A stretch of 64,000 nt of DNA from Flavobacterium oncorhynchi (GCF_002217355.1 NZ_MUHA01000017.1:62001-126000), one strand, 5' to 3'. Positions 35,347 to 43,416 are shown, numbered from the stretch's first letter. Notes: generated by a model not told the origin, from the sequence alone. Made by a program: numbers and translations.

Positions 35347-35844
35347 TTATTTTTTTGCAAAAATTTCATCCAAGCCTTCAAGAGCAATTGTGAAACCTTC
35401 TTTGAAGCCCATTTCGATAATCTTTTCTAGATCAGATAATTTATCGTGTTTAATGGCAATATCTACAATTGTTGAATTTCCTTGCTCAGAAAAGTTAACG
35501 GTCCAGTCAGAACGTGGGAAATCTGCGTTTAAGTTTCCTTCGTTATCACTAAAAGCATCTAGATATTTAAAATTAGTTTTAGGCGTTATCGATATAAAAT
35601 CGGCTATTGCCCAGTGTTCTTCGCCTTCTGGTCCTACCATAGCATAAAGTCTACGGCCGCCTTCTTTAAATTCCATGCTTTTTGTTCTGGCTTTCCAAGG
35701 AGCTGGCGCCCACCATTGATCTAGGATTTCTGGTTCTGTCCATGCCGACCACACATTTGCTAGAGAAGCATTAAACTCACGTTTTACATTTACGGTGCTA
35801 TTTTCTTTGTCTACAGTAAAATTCATTAATAGATTAGATTTCAT
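35347..35844 (-). CDS. SRPBCC (AHSA1-type) protein, copy 2
   Basis: 165-residue SRPBCC/START-like ligand-binding fold: KREFNASLANVWSAWTEPEILDQWW, GGRRLYAMVGPEGEEHW, and a last helix EKIIEMGFKEGFTIALEGLDEIF. Such proteins bind hydrophobic ligands. It is a tandem duplicate of the next gene (35888-36388), clearly more than half identical by eye, 43 bases downstream, and in the same operon behind an ArsR regulator. The second copy reads ADFISITPKT where the first has FDYTSISPKT, so the ligand pockets may differ. Confidence 0.88.
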   Translation of the reverse strand: MKSNLLMNFTVDKENSTVNVKREFNASLANVWSAWTEPEILDQWWAPAPWKARTKSMEFKEGGRRLYAMVGPEGEEHWAIADFISITPKTNFKYLDAFSDNEGNLNADFPRSDWTVNFSEQGNSTIVDIAIKHDKLSDLEKIIEMGFKEGFTIALEGLDEIFAKK

Positions 35845-35887
35845 TTTCTTTAGATTTTAGATTTATTACTATTTTTTGACTCTGTTT

Positions 35888-36388
35888 TTATTTTTGTGTT
35901 TCAAAGATTTTGTCCAAACTTTGCATAGTGGCTGTAATTCCTTCTTTGAACCCCATTTCGATTATTTTTTCTAATTCCTCCAAGCTATCTCGTTTAATTG
36001 CAATATCAACAACCGTCAGATTCCCTTTTTCAGAAAACGTTAAATCCCAATATGAGCTTCCAAAAGCTGAATTTGGATTTCCATCAGCATCACAAAAGGC
36101 AGCTGAATATTTAAAGTTTGTTTTTGGAGAGATAGAAGTATAATCAAAAGAACTCCATCGTTCTTCGCCTTCCATACCAACCATAGCATACAGTCTTCGT
36201 CCGCCTTCTTTAAAATCCATACTTTTTGTTTTCGATTTAAATGGAGCGGGCGCCCACCATTGATCTAAAATTTCGGGCTCGGTCCATGCCGACCAAACGT
36301 TTGATAAAGGAGCATTAAATTCACGTTTTATGTTTACCGTTTTGTTTTCTTTATCTACAGTAAAACTCATTGCTAAATTAGATTCCAT
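35888..36388 (-). CDS. SRPBCC (AHSA1-type) protein, copy 1
   Basis: 166-residue SRPBCC-fold protein beginning MESNLAMSFTVDKENKTVNIKREFNAPLSNVW (first 20 residues shown only in part elsewhere), with EPEILDQWWAPAPFK and a C-terminal amphipathic helix. Its start lies inside the 3' end of the ArsR gene (11-base overlap, 36378-36388), so the two are translationally coupled. ArsR plus AHSA1-type protein is a recurrent bacterial pair; the SRPBCC protein probably responds to, or binds, the same stress or ligand. Ligand unknown. Confidence 0.88.
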   Translation of the reverse strand: MESNLAMSFTVDKENKTVNIKREFNAPLSNVWSAWTEPEILDQWWAPAPFKSKTKSMDFKEGGRRLYAMVGMEGEERWSSFDYTSISPKTNFKYSAAFCDADGNPNSAFGSSYWDLTFSEKGNLTVVDIAIKRDSLEELEKIIEMGFKEGITATMQSLDKIFETQK

Positions 36389-36704
36389 TTTCTTTAGATT
36401 TTAAGTTCATTAATACTTGATCTAATTGACTGAAACGGCTTTCCCATATTTGTTTAAATTGTTCAAGCCATTGATCAATTTCTTTCATTTTGTCAATTTT
36501 GAGTTGATAATAAATTTCTCTTCCCATCTTAGTTTCATTCAACAATTCGCATTCGTTAAGAATTTTAATGTGTTTAGAAACTGCTTGTCTTGTTGTATTA
36601 AATTGTTCTGCAATTGCATTGGGTGTTAATGCATTAGAAGCAATTAAAACCAGAATTGCTCTTCGGGTTGGGTCAGCAATGGCTTGAAAAATATCTCGTT
36701 TCAT
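36378..36704 (-). CDS. ArsR family transcriptional regulator
   Basis: Winged-helix repressor of 108 residues: FQAIADPTRRAILVLIAS, helix-turn-helix AIAEQFNTTRQAVSKHIKILNECELL and wing TKMGREIYYQL. No metal-binding CxC motif in the recognition helix, so it is probably not a metal sensor; it belongs to the subgroup (with ADPTRR) that often precedes SRPBCC genes. First gene of a three-gene operon. Two inverted repeats GCAAC-N6-GTTGC in its promoter are the likely binding sites, so it should repress itself and the two SRPBCC genes. Confidence 0.93.
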   Translation of the reverse strand: MKRDIFQAIADPTRRAILVLIASNALTPNAIAEQFNTTRQAVSKHIKILNECELLNETKMGREIYYQLKIDKMKEIDQWLEQFKQIWESRFSQLDQVLMNLKSKENGI

Positions 36705-36723
36705 TTTTTAATTATTTAAATAA

Positions 36724-36763
36724 GCAACTAATCAGTTGCAAATATACGCAACTTTTTGGTTGC
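36724..36763. promoter_or_regulatory. Likely ArsR operator pair
   Basis: GCAACTAATCAGTTGC (36724-36739) and GCAACTTTTTGGTTGC (36748-36763): two palindromes with starts 24 bases apart, one on each side of the -7 box, overlapping the promoter of the ArsR operon. Confidence 0.75.
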
Positions 36764-36767
36764 GCAA
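36739..36767 (-). promoter_or_regulatory. Promoter of the ArsR-SRPBCC operon
   Basis: Minus strand TTG (36767-36765), 18-base spacer, TATATTTG (36746-36739), a good match to the Bacteroidota promoter. It is interleaved with the two operator palindromes. Confidence 0.65.
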
Positions 36768-36841
36768 TATGAATTTTGACTTTTTTTTACCTCACAACTA
36801 CAAAATATAGTAAAACAGAGCAGAATGAAATGCTGTAAAAC

Positions 36842-36877
36842 AAGCAGAGGCTCACTGTATTAAGTGAGCCTCTGCTT
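36842..36877 (-). terminator. Hairpin terminator of the lipoprotein operon
   Basis: Perfect 15-bp stem (AAGCAGAGGCTCACT) with a 6-base loop; on the minus strand followed by GTTTTAC. Lies 36 bases after the stop at 36913. Confidence 0.7.
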
Positions 36878-36912
36878 AAATCTAAATGTAATGTTTTTGT
36901 AAATCTATAAAA

Positions 36913-37467
36913 TTATTCTTGCTGAATCCATTTGTATTTTCCGTTTTCCAAATAAATTATTCCACCGCCGCAGCTTTCTTCGGCGTGAATAAATATTCCG
37001 TCATTTAGCAGTTTTATTTTGTCTTCTTCTTTGATTTCTTCATCTGCAAGTATATCGCCATTTTCGCCTACGTTATCCCAGTACAATTCATTTTTGGGTG
37101 CTTTTTCAAATATTCCAGCCCAGTCGATCTCATCAAAACCTTGATCCAAAATGTCATTTCCCATGCCAAAATAATCGGTTTTATTTCCGTGCCCGAAAAT
37201 GATTCTCAAACCGCTTTTTCCATTTTTAGTGCTTCTTACAATTTCAACAGTTTCATTTAAACCATCTCCATCAAGATCACATAAAATTTTATTTGTCTTA
37301 TGTTTTTTTGATAATACGATTGTATCAGCAGTATTTTTGATTTCTGTTTTTTCCGTTTTTTGAAGTGTATCTTTTTTCGTAGTTACAGTTGAGTCAGCCG
37401 GTTGTTTATCTTCTTTTTTGCAAGAGATAAAAAGGAGTGTGGCGATAATTAAAATTCTAAATTTCAT
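36913..37467 (-). CDS. Hypothetical lipoprotein with a DxDxDG calcium-type loop
   Basis: 184 residues; lipobox LFISC gives acylated Cys16, followed by KKEDKQ, which resembles the charged export signal of surface lipoproteins described in Capnocytophaga. A linker rich in T/K (to about residue 60) precedes the folded part. It contains ILCDLDGDGLNETVEIV, the DxDxDG loop of FG-GAP/VCBS-like calcium-binding repeats, and later CGGGIIYLENGKYKW. I do not recognise a family. It follows the next lipoprotein gene by 43 bases and likely shares its transcript. Confidence 0.65.
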   Translation of the reverse strand: MKFRILIIATLLFISCKKEDKQPADSTVTTKKDTLQKTEKTEIKNTADTIVLSKKHKTNKILCDLDGDGLNETVEIVRSTKNGKSGLRIIFGHGNKTDYFGMGNDILDQGFDEIDWAGIFEKAPKNELYWDNVGENGDILADEEIKEEDKIKLLNDGIFIHAEESCGGGIIYLENGKYKWIQQE

Positions 37468-37510
37468 ATTTTGTTTTTTAACTACTTCTATTTTAAGTTA
37501 AATGGGATTA

Positions 37511-38695
37511 TTATCTGAATTTATTTCGAACAATAATATCTTTAATTTTTGCTTTTAAATCTTCGCCCGTATCATAAACCATTTGTTCGTTGTTAGGAAA
37601 AGGAACTGCGCGTTTTGTAAAATAACTAATATAGTTATCGTCGCAGGCATTTCTGTCGCCTTTGTAAGTCGAGTAAATATTCTCAAAGAAATATTCGCTG
37701 GTTACAGGAAATGATTGAAGTAATTGATTTGTTCTTACATCAACATAATCTACAACTGCAGTAACTTGACAAGACTTAAATTGTCTAAATTCGTAAACAT
37801 TTGCGCGAAGCATTCTGTAATTATCCACTTTTATTTCCTTGCCCAAACTGTCTTTTACAGGTCTCCCTCGACTGTCTAAAAGTGTTTTCATACCATCTTT
37901 AATCTGTCTTTCCTTTATAAATTCTTTCTCCTTAATTTGTTCTGGTGAAATATTTATTTGTCTAAAATTGATTATTAAGCTGTAATCGTAAGTAACATTT
38001 TTTTGTCGGGCGCTGTGGTAAACGGTCCATTTATCATTTAGTCCGTACGTTTTAAAATCCAATAAATCGTCTTGAAGCATTTTCGGAATCACCATATTGG
38101 TTTGATTTTTAGCATAAACATCTACAAAATCAGTTCCTTTAAACAGTGCGTCTTCCATTAGTTTTTTAGCATTCTTATAGTTTGGACTAATGTTTTCTAA
38201 ATACGTTAAATCGTCATAGGCTTTTCTATAATCAAGTTTATTGTTTGATTTTAAAAGAGTCAAAGCATTTTCGTATAAATATCTGGTAAGAGCAATTTTA
38301 CTGCTTATAATTTGGTTTGAATAGTTATCAAAAGAAAAAGAAGCATTTTTTCCCTGTTTTAATAACGGAAGAGGTAATAACGGTCTTATTTTTTCCTGAC
38401 GGTTATTCAATTGTAAATAGGTATTGTAAACACGTTCAGCATTTGTAGGAGTAGCTTCTTTAATCATTAAATCAAGATCACGAAGATCTCTTTCTTTGGC
38501 TTTTGCAAAAGCTTCTTCTAGTAAATACACATAATCTTGTTTTCCTTTTGAATCTTTTTTTGTTCTCAAAGCTTCAACTGCGCGATCAATAGCACCGTCA
38601 TAATTACCATCGCTTATTAAAGCCTGAGTTGTTTTTACGCCGCACGATGATAGAATTAGAAAGAATATAGAGAATAATAAAGTAGTTTTTTGCAT
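37511..38695 (-). CDS. Hypothetical lipoprotein with helical repeats
   Basis: Lipoprotein with signal peptide MQKTTLLFSIFF and lipobox LSSC (Cys18), starting from the ATG at 38695; the upstream in-frame ATG at 38716 adds seven residues that spoil the signal peptide. The first half is helical with TPR-like pairs (NYDGAIDRAVEAL, KAYDDLTYLENISPNYKNAKKLMEDALFKG), the second half beta-rich (YDYSLIINFRQINIS, SCQVTAVVDYVDVRTNQLLQSFPV) and ends with a helix ILR-like DIIVRNKFR. Such proteins are common in Flavobacteriia but have no known function. First gene of a two-lipoprotein unit. Confidence 0.7.
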   Translation of the reverse strand: MQKTTLLFSIFFLILSSCGVKTTQALISDGNYDGAIDRAVEALRTKKDSKGKQDYVYLLEEAFAKAKERDLRDLDLMIKEATPTNAERVYNTYLQLNNRQEKIRPLLPLPLLKQGKNASFSFDNYSNQIISSKIALTRYLYENALTLLKSNNKLDYRKAYDDLTYLENISPNYKNAKKLMEDALFKGTDFVDVYAKNQTNMVIPKMLQDDLLDFKTYGLNDKWTVYHSARQKNVTYDYSLIINFRQINISPEQIKEKEFIKERQIKDGMKTLLDSRGRPVKDSLGKEIKVDNYRMLRANVYEFRQFKSCQVTAVVDYVDVRTNQLLQSFPVTSEYFFENIYSTYKGDRNACDDNYISYFTKRAVPFPNNEQMVYDTGEDLKAKIKDIIVRNKFR

Positions 38696-38955
38696 AGTAT
38701 TTTTTTGAAAGTGCAAATATATTTCATTTAATTTTCAACAACCATGCCTTTTTTTAATTTATTTTAAGGAGCAGAGCTTTATGTTTTTACAAGAACTTTT
38801 AGTCCCGCTTTCGCCTTTATCTCTGTGAAGATATTGGCTAAAATGAAGTTCAACGAACAAAAATTAAAATATATCTTTAGTGAAGTAATCGGGACTAGAT
38901 TAGGACGTTTGTTGTTTTACAAGAAATAAAAGTTTTTATGTATTTTTTGACGGTT

Positions 38956-39336
38956 TTATTTACCCGCCATATGAAGTGCAATTCGATTTCCTTCGCAGTC
39001 TTTAAATTCTGCAACCCAGCCAAATTCTCCATTTGATGTTACTGGAAATAAAATTTCGGCGCCATTTTTTACCGCTAAATCTAAAGTTTCATTGATATTA
39101 TTTGTTGCAAAATATATCAGCGTTCCATTTATTGTAGGATTGTATATTTCGCCTTGTGCCAATGCTCCCGAAATTCCGCTTTCGTTTTCTGAAACAGGAA
39201 AAAAAGCCATTTCGTTTCCATGAATAACATCTCGTTCAAAATCAAAATTAAATACAGCCGAATAAAATTGTATTGCTCTTTCGATATCGAGTACCGGAAT
39301 TTCAAAATAAACAACTGGATTTGATTTGTTTGTCAT
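38956..39336 (-). CDS. VOC family (glyoxalase-fold) protein
   Basis: 126-residue VOC protein with the two beta-alpha-beta-beta-beta modules: PVVYFEIPVLDIERAIQFYSAVFNFDFERD, then GTLIYFATNNINETLDLAVKNGAEILFPV and EFGWVAEFKDCEGNRIALH. These proteins are small metal-dependent dioxygenases, lyases or binding proteins. The metal ligands His/Glu expected at the start of each half are not obvious at the first position (V-Y-F-E), so catalytic activity is open. Start overlaps the stop of the upstream membrane protein by 4 bases (39333-39336). Confidence 0.85.
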   Translation of the reverse strand: MTNKSNPVVYFEIPVLDIERAIQFYSAVFNFDFERDVIHGNEMAFFPVSENESGISGALAQGEIYNPTINGTLIYFATNNINETLDLAVKNGAEILFPVTSNGEFGWVAEFKDCEGNRIALHMAGK

Positions 39337-39695
39337 GATTTTCTAATTTTTATCTGATACACAATTTCCCAAAAAATAATAGATAAAAGAGCATTTGTAA
39401 ATATGGCTGTTTTAACTAAGTAAGGATCATAATTTGAAAGCAAATGTAAATTGGCAAACTGCACTGCTAAAAATAATGCTAATGCGGCAATGGCAATAGA
39501 ACAAATTATGTTTAGCAGTGGTTTCCATTTTAATCCTAAAAAAGCATAAATACAATTTAAAACCGCAAAACCGCAGCCCATAGTTATATAAGGATCCGTT
39601 TTTAATATTTCGCCAAGTGATAGAAAAAAATGAGTTGAGGTAAGGTATAAAAAGAATAAAATGGAATAAAGCAGAATTCGTATTTGTAGTTTCAT
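39333..39695 (-). CDS. Small four-helix membrane protein
   Basis: Not recognised. 120 residues with four hydrophobic segments: ILLYSILFFLYLTSTHFF, MGCGFAVLNCIYAFLGL, NIICSIAIAALALFLAVQF and TAIFTNALLSIIFWEIVY. Inner-membrane location. Translationally coupled to the VOC gene through the overlap of stop and start, so the two products may belong to one process. Confidence 0.65.
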   Translation of the reverse strand: MKLQIRILLYSILFFLYLTSTHFFLSLGEILKTDPYITMGCGFAVLNCIYAFLGLKWKPLLNIICSIAIAALALFLAVQFANLHLLSNYDPYLVKTAIFTNALLSIIFWEIVYQIKIRKS

Positions 39696-39753
39696 TTTTG
39701 TTGTTTTTTAGCGAGTAAAATTAATCATTTAAAATGAAGCTTTGATTAGGATT

Positions 39754-40203
39754 TTATTGTAAAAGTGTCTCTATTTTAGTTTCGGACTTTTCTTTTAGCG
39801 GACTGTCTGAATGCAAACTCCAAATAACTAGAAATTTTCCTTTTGCGAGATATTCTTCAGGATGTTCTTTAGTTGGCTGACCGTCTTTTCCCCATAATAA
39901 TCCTTGCAGAAAACGATCGCCTTTAAAAACGTGTTCAAATTCAAAGTACAGTATAGAACCGCGATCTGTTTTGCTTTTAAAACTCTGAATAGTTTTACTT
40001 TTTACAGTTCCAACAATATTGCTGTAGGTTTCTATATCATTGTAAAAAGTACAAGCTTGCGGTGTTACACAAATATTGCCGTCACTTAAAGTATAGGTTT
40101 TTGGAATTTCTTTTGGTTTTAGTTTTAAGTCTGTGATGGTTTGGCTGAATATATTGGTTGTAAGCAGTAGGGAAAATATTGATAAGGAAATCGTGATTTT
40201 CAT
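39754..40203 (-). CDS. Secreted hypothetical protein
   Basis: 149 residues with a Sec signal peptide ending TNIFSQ. Mature part: two cysteines close together (NICVTPQACTF), then SNIVGTVKSKTIQSF and SILYFEFEHVFKGD, a compact beta-rich domain with charged end. No family recognised. It stands 58 bases upstream of the membrane protein gene on the same strand, so it may be part of the same transcript. Confidence 0.6.
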   Translation of the reverse strand: MKITISLSIFSLLLTTNIFSQTITDLKLKPKEIPKTYTLSDGNICVTPQACTFYNDIETYSNIVGTVKSKTIQSFKSKTDRGSILYFEFEHVFKGDRFLQGLLWGKDGQPTKEHPEEYLAKGKFLVIWSLHSDSPLKEKSETKIETLLQ

Positions 40204-40265
40204 GGATTTGGTGGTTTGATTTGTTTAGTTCTATTGAATTTTACTGCAGGAGTAAAATGGTTGTG

Positions 40266-40907
40266 TTATTCATCATCTTTGAGATACCTGCTGTCAAAAT
40301 AAATCTTGTATTCCATTGTGTTTTTTTCTTTGTAAGGTTCTCCAGTTTTTTTGTCTTTCATTTCAATAAAAAAATCTTCGCTTAAAAAATCGACACAGCC
40401 ATAAATATGTTTACGATCAGATTTATTGTTAGGTAATCTGTTGAGAACAAGTTTTGAAGTTCTTGTATAAACGAGTATTTCGCTTTTAGCATCTACCTGG
40501 TCTCTACTTGTAAAATAAGAGGGATAACCCCAAAATTTGCGCAATTTTATTTCTGCGGTTTTATTTGGAAATACTTTTGCAACGAAACCGTAAACCTGAA
40601 ATCTACTGCCAAAACCACCTTTAATAATAAGTGTGTCATTTTCGTAATAATGATTGCACATAAAATCTTTTTTTGTAAAATCATTTTTTAGATGATCATA
40701 AAATATAGTGTCTTCGACCATGTTTTTTCCTCTATAAATTGTTCCATAAATCGAATCTATCGCATATTGTGATCCGTTGTTTGTTGTATTTATATTTTCA
40801 AGAGCCAACGCTTTTATTTTTGGGTCTAAAATTATTTTGATTGTTTTTTGAGAATAAATAAAACTTGCTGATAAGACAAAAAATAATGTGAGTAGATTTA
40901 ATTTCAT
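40266..40907 (-). CDS. Secreted hypothetical protein
   Basis: Exported protein of 213 residues when started at the ATG at 40907, which gives MKLNLLTLFFVLSASFIYSQ as signal peptide; the ORF can be read from 40943 but the extra 12 residues are hydrophilic and would bury the signal. The mature domain has strands (KTIKIILDPKIKALAL, DTLIIKGGFGSRFQVYGFVAKVFPNKTAEIKLRKFWG in outline) and a final KIYFDSRYL. No family recognised, no motif for catalysis. Alone between the secreted gene below and the XRE regulator above. Confidence 0.6.
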   Translation of the reverse strand: MKLNLLTLFFVLSASFIYSQKTIKIILDPKIKALALENINTTNNGSQYAIDSIYGTIYRGKNMVEDTIFYDHLKNDFTKKDFMCNHYYENDTLIIKGGFGSRFQVYGFVAKVFPNKTAEIKLRKFWGYPSYFTSRDQVDAKSEILVYTRTSKLVLNRLPNNKSDRKHIYGCVDFLSEDFFIEMKDKKTGEPYKEKNTMEYKIYFDSRYLKDDE

Positions 40908-41000
40908 AGGTTTAAAGTTTGGATTGGAATTTTGGTTGTGCACAAAAAAAGCACAAAATAAAAAGATATTTGTGCTTTCATAAAATTTATTGTTGAGGAA

Positions 41001-41399
41001 TTATTTTCCTTTTAGTAATTTTTCTAAATATTCGTTTTTGTCTTTTTCAGCCTTAATCAAACGTTCGTAAAGTTCTACAACTTTGTCAAGTGGGTTGAAT
41101 GTGCAATTGTTTGGATTATTAAAAATTCCGTTTCCTGCTGTACTATTATCGTAAAAGTTATTAAAATAATTGAATACATTTTCTTCTGAAAAACTTTCAA
41201 TAGTTTCTATCGAAACTCCTAATGCTTTTGCAATTTGAGCAAGTTTTTCGGGATCTATAGTTTCATTTGATTCAATTATGGAAATTGCTTTCTGACTTGC
41301 TCCAATAGCTTCTGCAAGTATTTCCTGCTTCATACCTCGAAGTTCCCTAATTCGGCTGATGTTTCTGCCGATATGTTTTGGTTTTGCTGTTGTGCTCAT
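41001..41399 (-). CDS. XRE family transcriptional regulator
   Basis: 132 residues: residues 8-65 are a Cro/C1-type helix-turn-helix (IGRNISRIRELRGMKQEILAEAIGASQKAISIIESNETIDPEKLAQIAKAL in outline), then a linker rich in asparagine and a C-terminal heptad helix (VVELYERLIKAEKDKNEYLEKLLKGK in part) likely for dimerisation. The target is unknown; it does not neighbour an obvious toxin, phage or restriction gene. A -7 box TACCTTTG ends only 5 bases before the start codon, which suggests a leaderless or nearly leaderless mRNA. Confidence 0.9.
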   Translation of the reverse strand: MSTTAKPKHIGRNISRIRELRGMKQEILAEAIGASQKAISIIESNETIDPEKLAQIAKALGVSIETIESFSEENVFNYFNNFYDNSTAGNGIFNNPNNCTFNPLDKVVELYERLIKAEKDKNEYLEKLLKGK

Positions 41400-41403
41400 A
41401 TTT

Positions 41404-41411
41404 CAAAGGTA
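41404..41411 (-). promoter_or_regulatory. -7 box of the XRE gene
   Basis: TACCTTTG on the minus strand, exact TAnnTTTG match, ending five bases before the ATG at 41399. No -33 TTG at 17-20 bases. Confidence 0.45.
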
Positions 41412-41510
41412 TTTAATTTTTTTGATTTTATTGAAGAGTAAATATATGATTTTTCTGAGGTGATTTGTTATTCGAAGTTTCAGTTTTCAAGTTTCGATTA
41501 TCCACAATCT

Positions 41511-42005
41511 TGTCATTTCGACGAAGGAGAAATCTCCGCAAGTAGCTCCACAAAGATTAGAAACGTTAAATATAAATCAATTAAATAAGTAATTCCAGAA
41601 ATCAAGATCAGGATTAATAGTTTTGATTAATTCAATTTTCTTTTCTCTTCGCCAGTCTTTTACTTCTTTTTCACGGGAAATTGCGTCTTGAATCCATGTA
41701 AATTTTTCAAAATATAGTAAGTATGTGGCATTATATTTTGACGTAAAACTTTTGTTTTTATTTGTATTGTTTTCTTTATGCTGGCTTAAGCGGATTCTTA
41801 AATTATTTGTTACTCCAGTATAGAAAACAGTTTTGTATTTATTGGTTAGTATGTATATTTAGTAAGTGTGATAGCCTTCTTGATGCATTTTTTTGATGCT
41901 AAAGATAAGATTTGTTTTAAGATTTTTCTTTCTTTTTTTTTATGTGATTTTGTTTTTAATCTTTGTGGAGCTACTTGCGAAGATTTCTCCTCCGTCGAAA
42001 TGACA
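41511..42005. mobile_element. GIY-YIG element bordered by 49-bp inverted repeats
   Basis: Left arm 41511-41559 and right arm 41957-42005 are inverted copies with two mismatches in 49 bases (TGTCATTTCGACG...AAGATTA). Between them lies only the GIY-YIG pseudogene and AT-rich spacer. Similar TCATT-CGA-type motifs occur in the comM/ABC-F spacer. I infer an element of a GIY-YIG endonuclease with its terminal repeats; transposition is not shown. Confidence 0.5.
41577..41888 (-). pseudogene. GIY-YIG endonuclease with premature stop
   Basis: Reading from ATG 41888 the frame gives MHQEGYHTY then TAA (41861-41859), then continues open for 93 codons to TGA 41577: IYILTNKYKTVFYTGV, a GIY-YIG core, NNLRIRLSQHKENN, FEKFTWIQDAISREKEVKDW and NPDLDFWNYLFN. 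Members of this small-UvrC-like family read YYVYILTN here, so one base change (TAT to TAA) explains the stop. No ATG restarts inside the core, so the gene is probably inactive. Confidence 0.85.
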
Positions 42006-42083
42006 AACTGGGTGCTTACTTTGTGCGGGCTTCGACTTCGCTCAGCCTGACAATTATACTAAACAGAAAAATCTGCGAGAAAC
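42006..42083. other. Spacer after the GIY-YIG element
   Basis: Short, no gene. Contains TGTGCGGGCTTCGACTTCGCTCAGCCTGACAA in outline, a GC-rich fragment of another dispersed repeat type. Confidence 0.3.
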
Positions 42084-42116
42084 AAAAAAATCCCGTCTCA
42101 ATTAAGAAACGGGATT
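42084..42116 (-). terminator. Intrinsic terminator of lysA
   Basis: Stem AATCCCGT-type arms (42089-42099 with 42106-42116) followed on the minus strand by seven T. 28 bases after the lysA stop. Confidence 0.85.
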
Positions 42117-42143
42117 AAATAGATATTCTCTTTTTTTTTTATT

Positions 42144-43367
42144 TTAAACTGTTGCAGCAATTTCTTGTGGCAACGGAATTTGATTTTTAAGTAAATCTTC
42201 AAATGTTTCAGCTTGGCGAATTAAGATTCCTTGTCCGTTCATCCATAAAACTTCGGCTGGTTTGTATCTTGAATTGTAGTTGGAAGACATTGAGAAACAA
42301 TATGCTCCAGCATTTCTGAAAGATAAAATGTCACCTTCAGTAATTTCTTGAATTCTACGGTTGTTTGCAAAAGTATCTGTTTCGCAAATGTATCCTACAA
42401 CTGAGTAAAAACGCTCTTTCCCTTTTGGGTTTGAGATGTTTTCGATATGGTGTGAAGATCCGTACAACATTGGACGAATTAAGTGGTTGAAACCACTGTC
42501 AACTCCAGCGAAAACTGTTGATGTTGTTTGTTTTACTACGTTTACTTTTACTAAGAAATGACCTGCTTCGCTCACCAAGAATTTTCCTGGTTCGAAAATC
42601 AACGTTAAATCTCTGCCGTATTCTGTACAGAAAGCGTTGAATCTTTTAGATAATTTTTTACCTAATTCTTCGATGTCTGTTTCGATATCGTCTTTTTTGT
42701 AAGGAACTTTGAATCCGCTTCCGAAATCTAAGAATTGTAATTCTTTGAAATGTTTTGCGGTATCAAATAAGATTTCAGCAGCATACAAGAATACTTCAAT
42801 ATCTAAAATATCAGATCCTGTGTGCATGTGAATACCCACAATGTGCATTTTTGTGTTTTCAACAATTCGCAAAATATGCGGAATCTGGTGAACAGAAATT
42901 CCGAATTTACTATCGATATGTCCAACTGAAATGTTAGCGTTTCCGCCCGCCATTACGTGTGGATTGATACGAATACATACTGGAATATGTGGATGTTTTG
43001 TTCCGAATTGCTCTAAAATAGATAAATTGTCGATATTGATTTGTACTCCCATTGCGGCAACTTCTTCGATTTCTTCAAGAGAAACGCCGTTTGGTGTAAA
43101 GAAAATCTTTTCGGGTTCATAGCCAGCATGAAGTCCTAACTGAACTTCCTGAATTGATACAGTATCTAAGCCAGACCCCATGTTCTTTAATAACTGAAGA
43201 ATCGCAACGTTTGACAATGCCTTCATGGCATAATTAACTCTTAAGTTTTCTACCTTAGAGAAAGCTTTAGTTAACCTGTTGTACTGAGATTGGATTTTTT
43301 CGGCATCGTAAACATACAATGGACTTCCAAATTGGTCTGCTAACTGCAGTAAATCTTTTGCTTGCAT
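42144..43367 (-). CDS. lysA: Diaminopimelate decarboxylase
   Basis: Last step of lysine synthesis: decarboxylates meso-diaminopimelate. PLP lysine is K49 in NYAMKALSN, and HMHTGSD, FLDFGSGF and the substrate region EPGKFLVSEAGH are present, as is the AGAYCFSMSSNYN motif near the end. 407 residues is typical. The gene has the best promoter in the window (perfect TTTG-N19-TAACTTTG) and its own terminator, so it is a single-gene unit, unlike the operon with dapF or aspartokinase found in other bacteria. Confidence 0.96.
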   Translation of the reverse strand: MQAKDLLQLADQFGSPLYVYDAEKIQSQYNRLTKAFSKVENLRVNYAMKALSNVAILQLLKNMGSGLDTVSIQEVQLGLHAGYEPEKIFFTPNGVSLEEIEEVAAMGVQINIDNLSILEQFGTKHPHIPVCIRINPHVMAGGNANISVGHIDSKFGISVHQIPHILRIVENTKMHIVGIHMHTGSDILDIEVFLYAAEILFDTAKHFKELQFLDFGSGFKVPYKKDDIETDIEELGKKLSKRFNAFCTEYGRDLTLIFEPGKFLVSEAGHFLVKVNVVKQTTSTVFAGVDSGFNHLIRPMLYGSSHHIENISNPKGKERFYSVVGYICETDTFANNRRIQEITEGDILSFRNAGAYCFSMSSNYNSRYKPAEVLWMNGQGILIRQAETFEDLLKNQIPLPQEIAATV

Positions 43368-43385
43368 TTTTCAAATTATTTTGAG

Positions 43386-43416
43386 CAAAGTTATTACACT
43401 TTTGATTACCAGCAAA
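43386..43416 (-). promoter_or_regulatory. Promoter of lysA
   Basis: Minus strand TTTG (43416-43413), exactly 19 bases, TAACTTTG (43393-43386): perfect match to the Bacteroidota consensus TTTG-N19-TAnnTTTG. The transcript should start about 10 bases before the ATG at 43367. Confidence 0.78.

Noticed and set aside
38790..38897. Structured RNA formed by AGTCCCG and CGGGACT about 90 bases apart
   Set aside because: Only seven pairs, long loop, no supporting inner stems.
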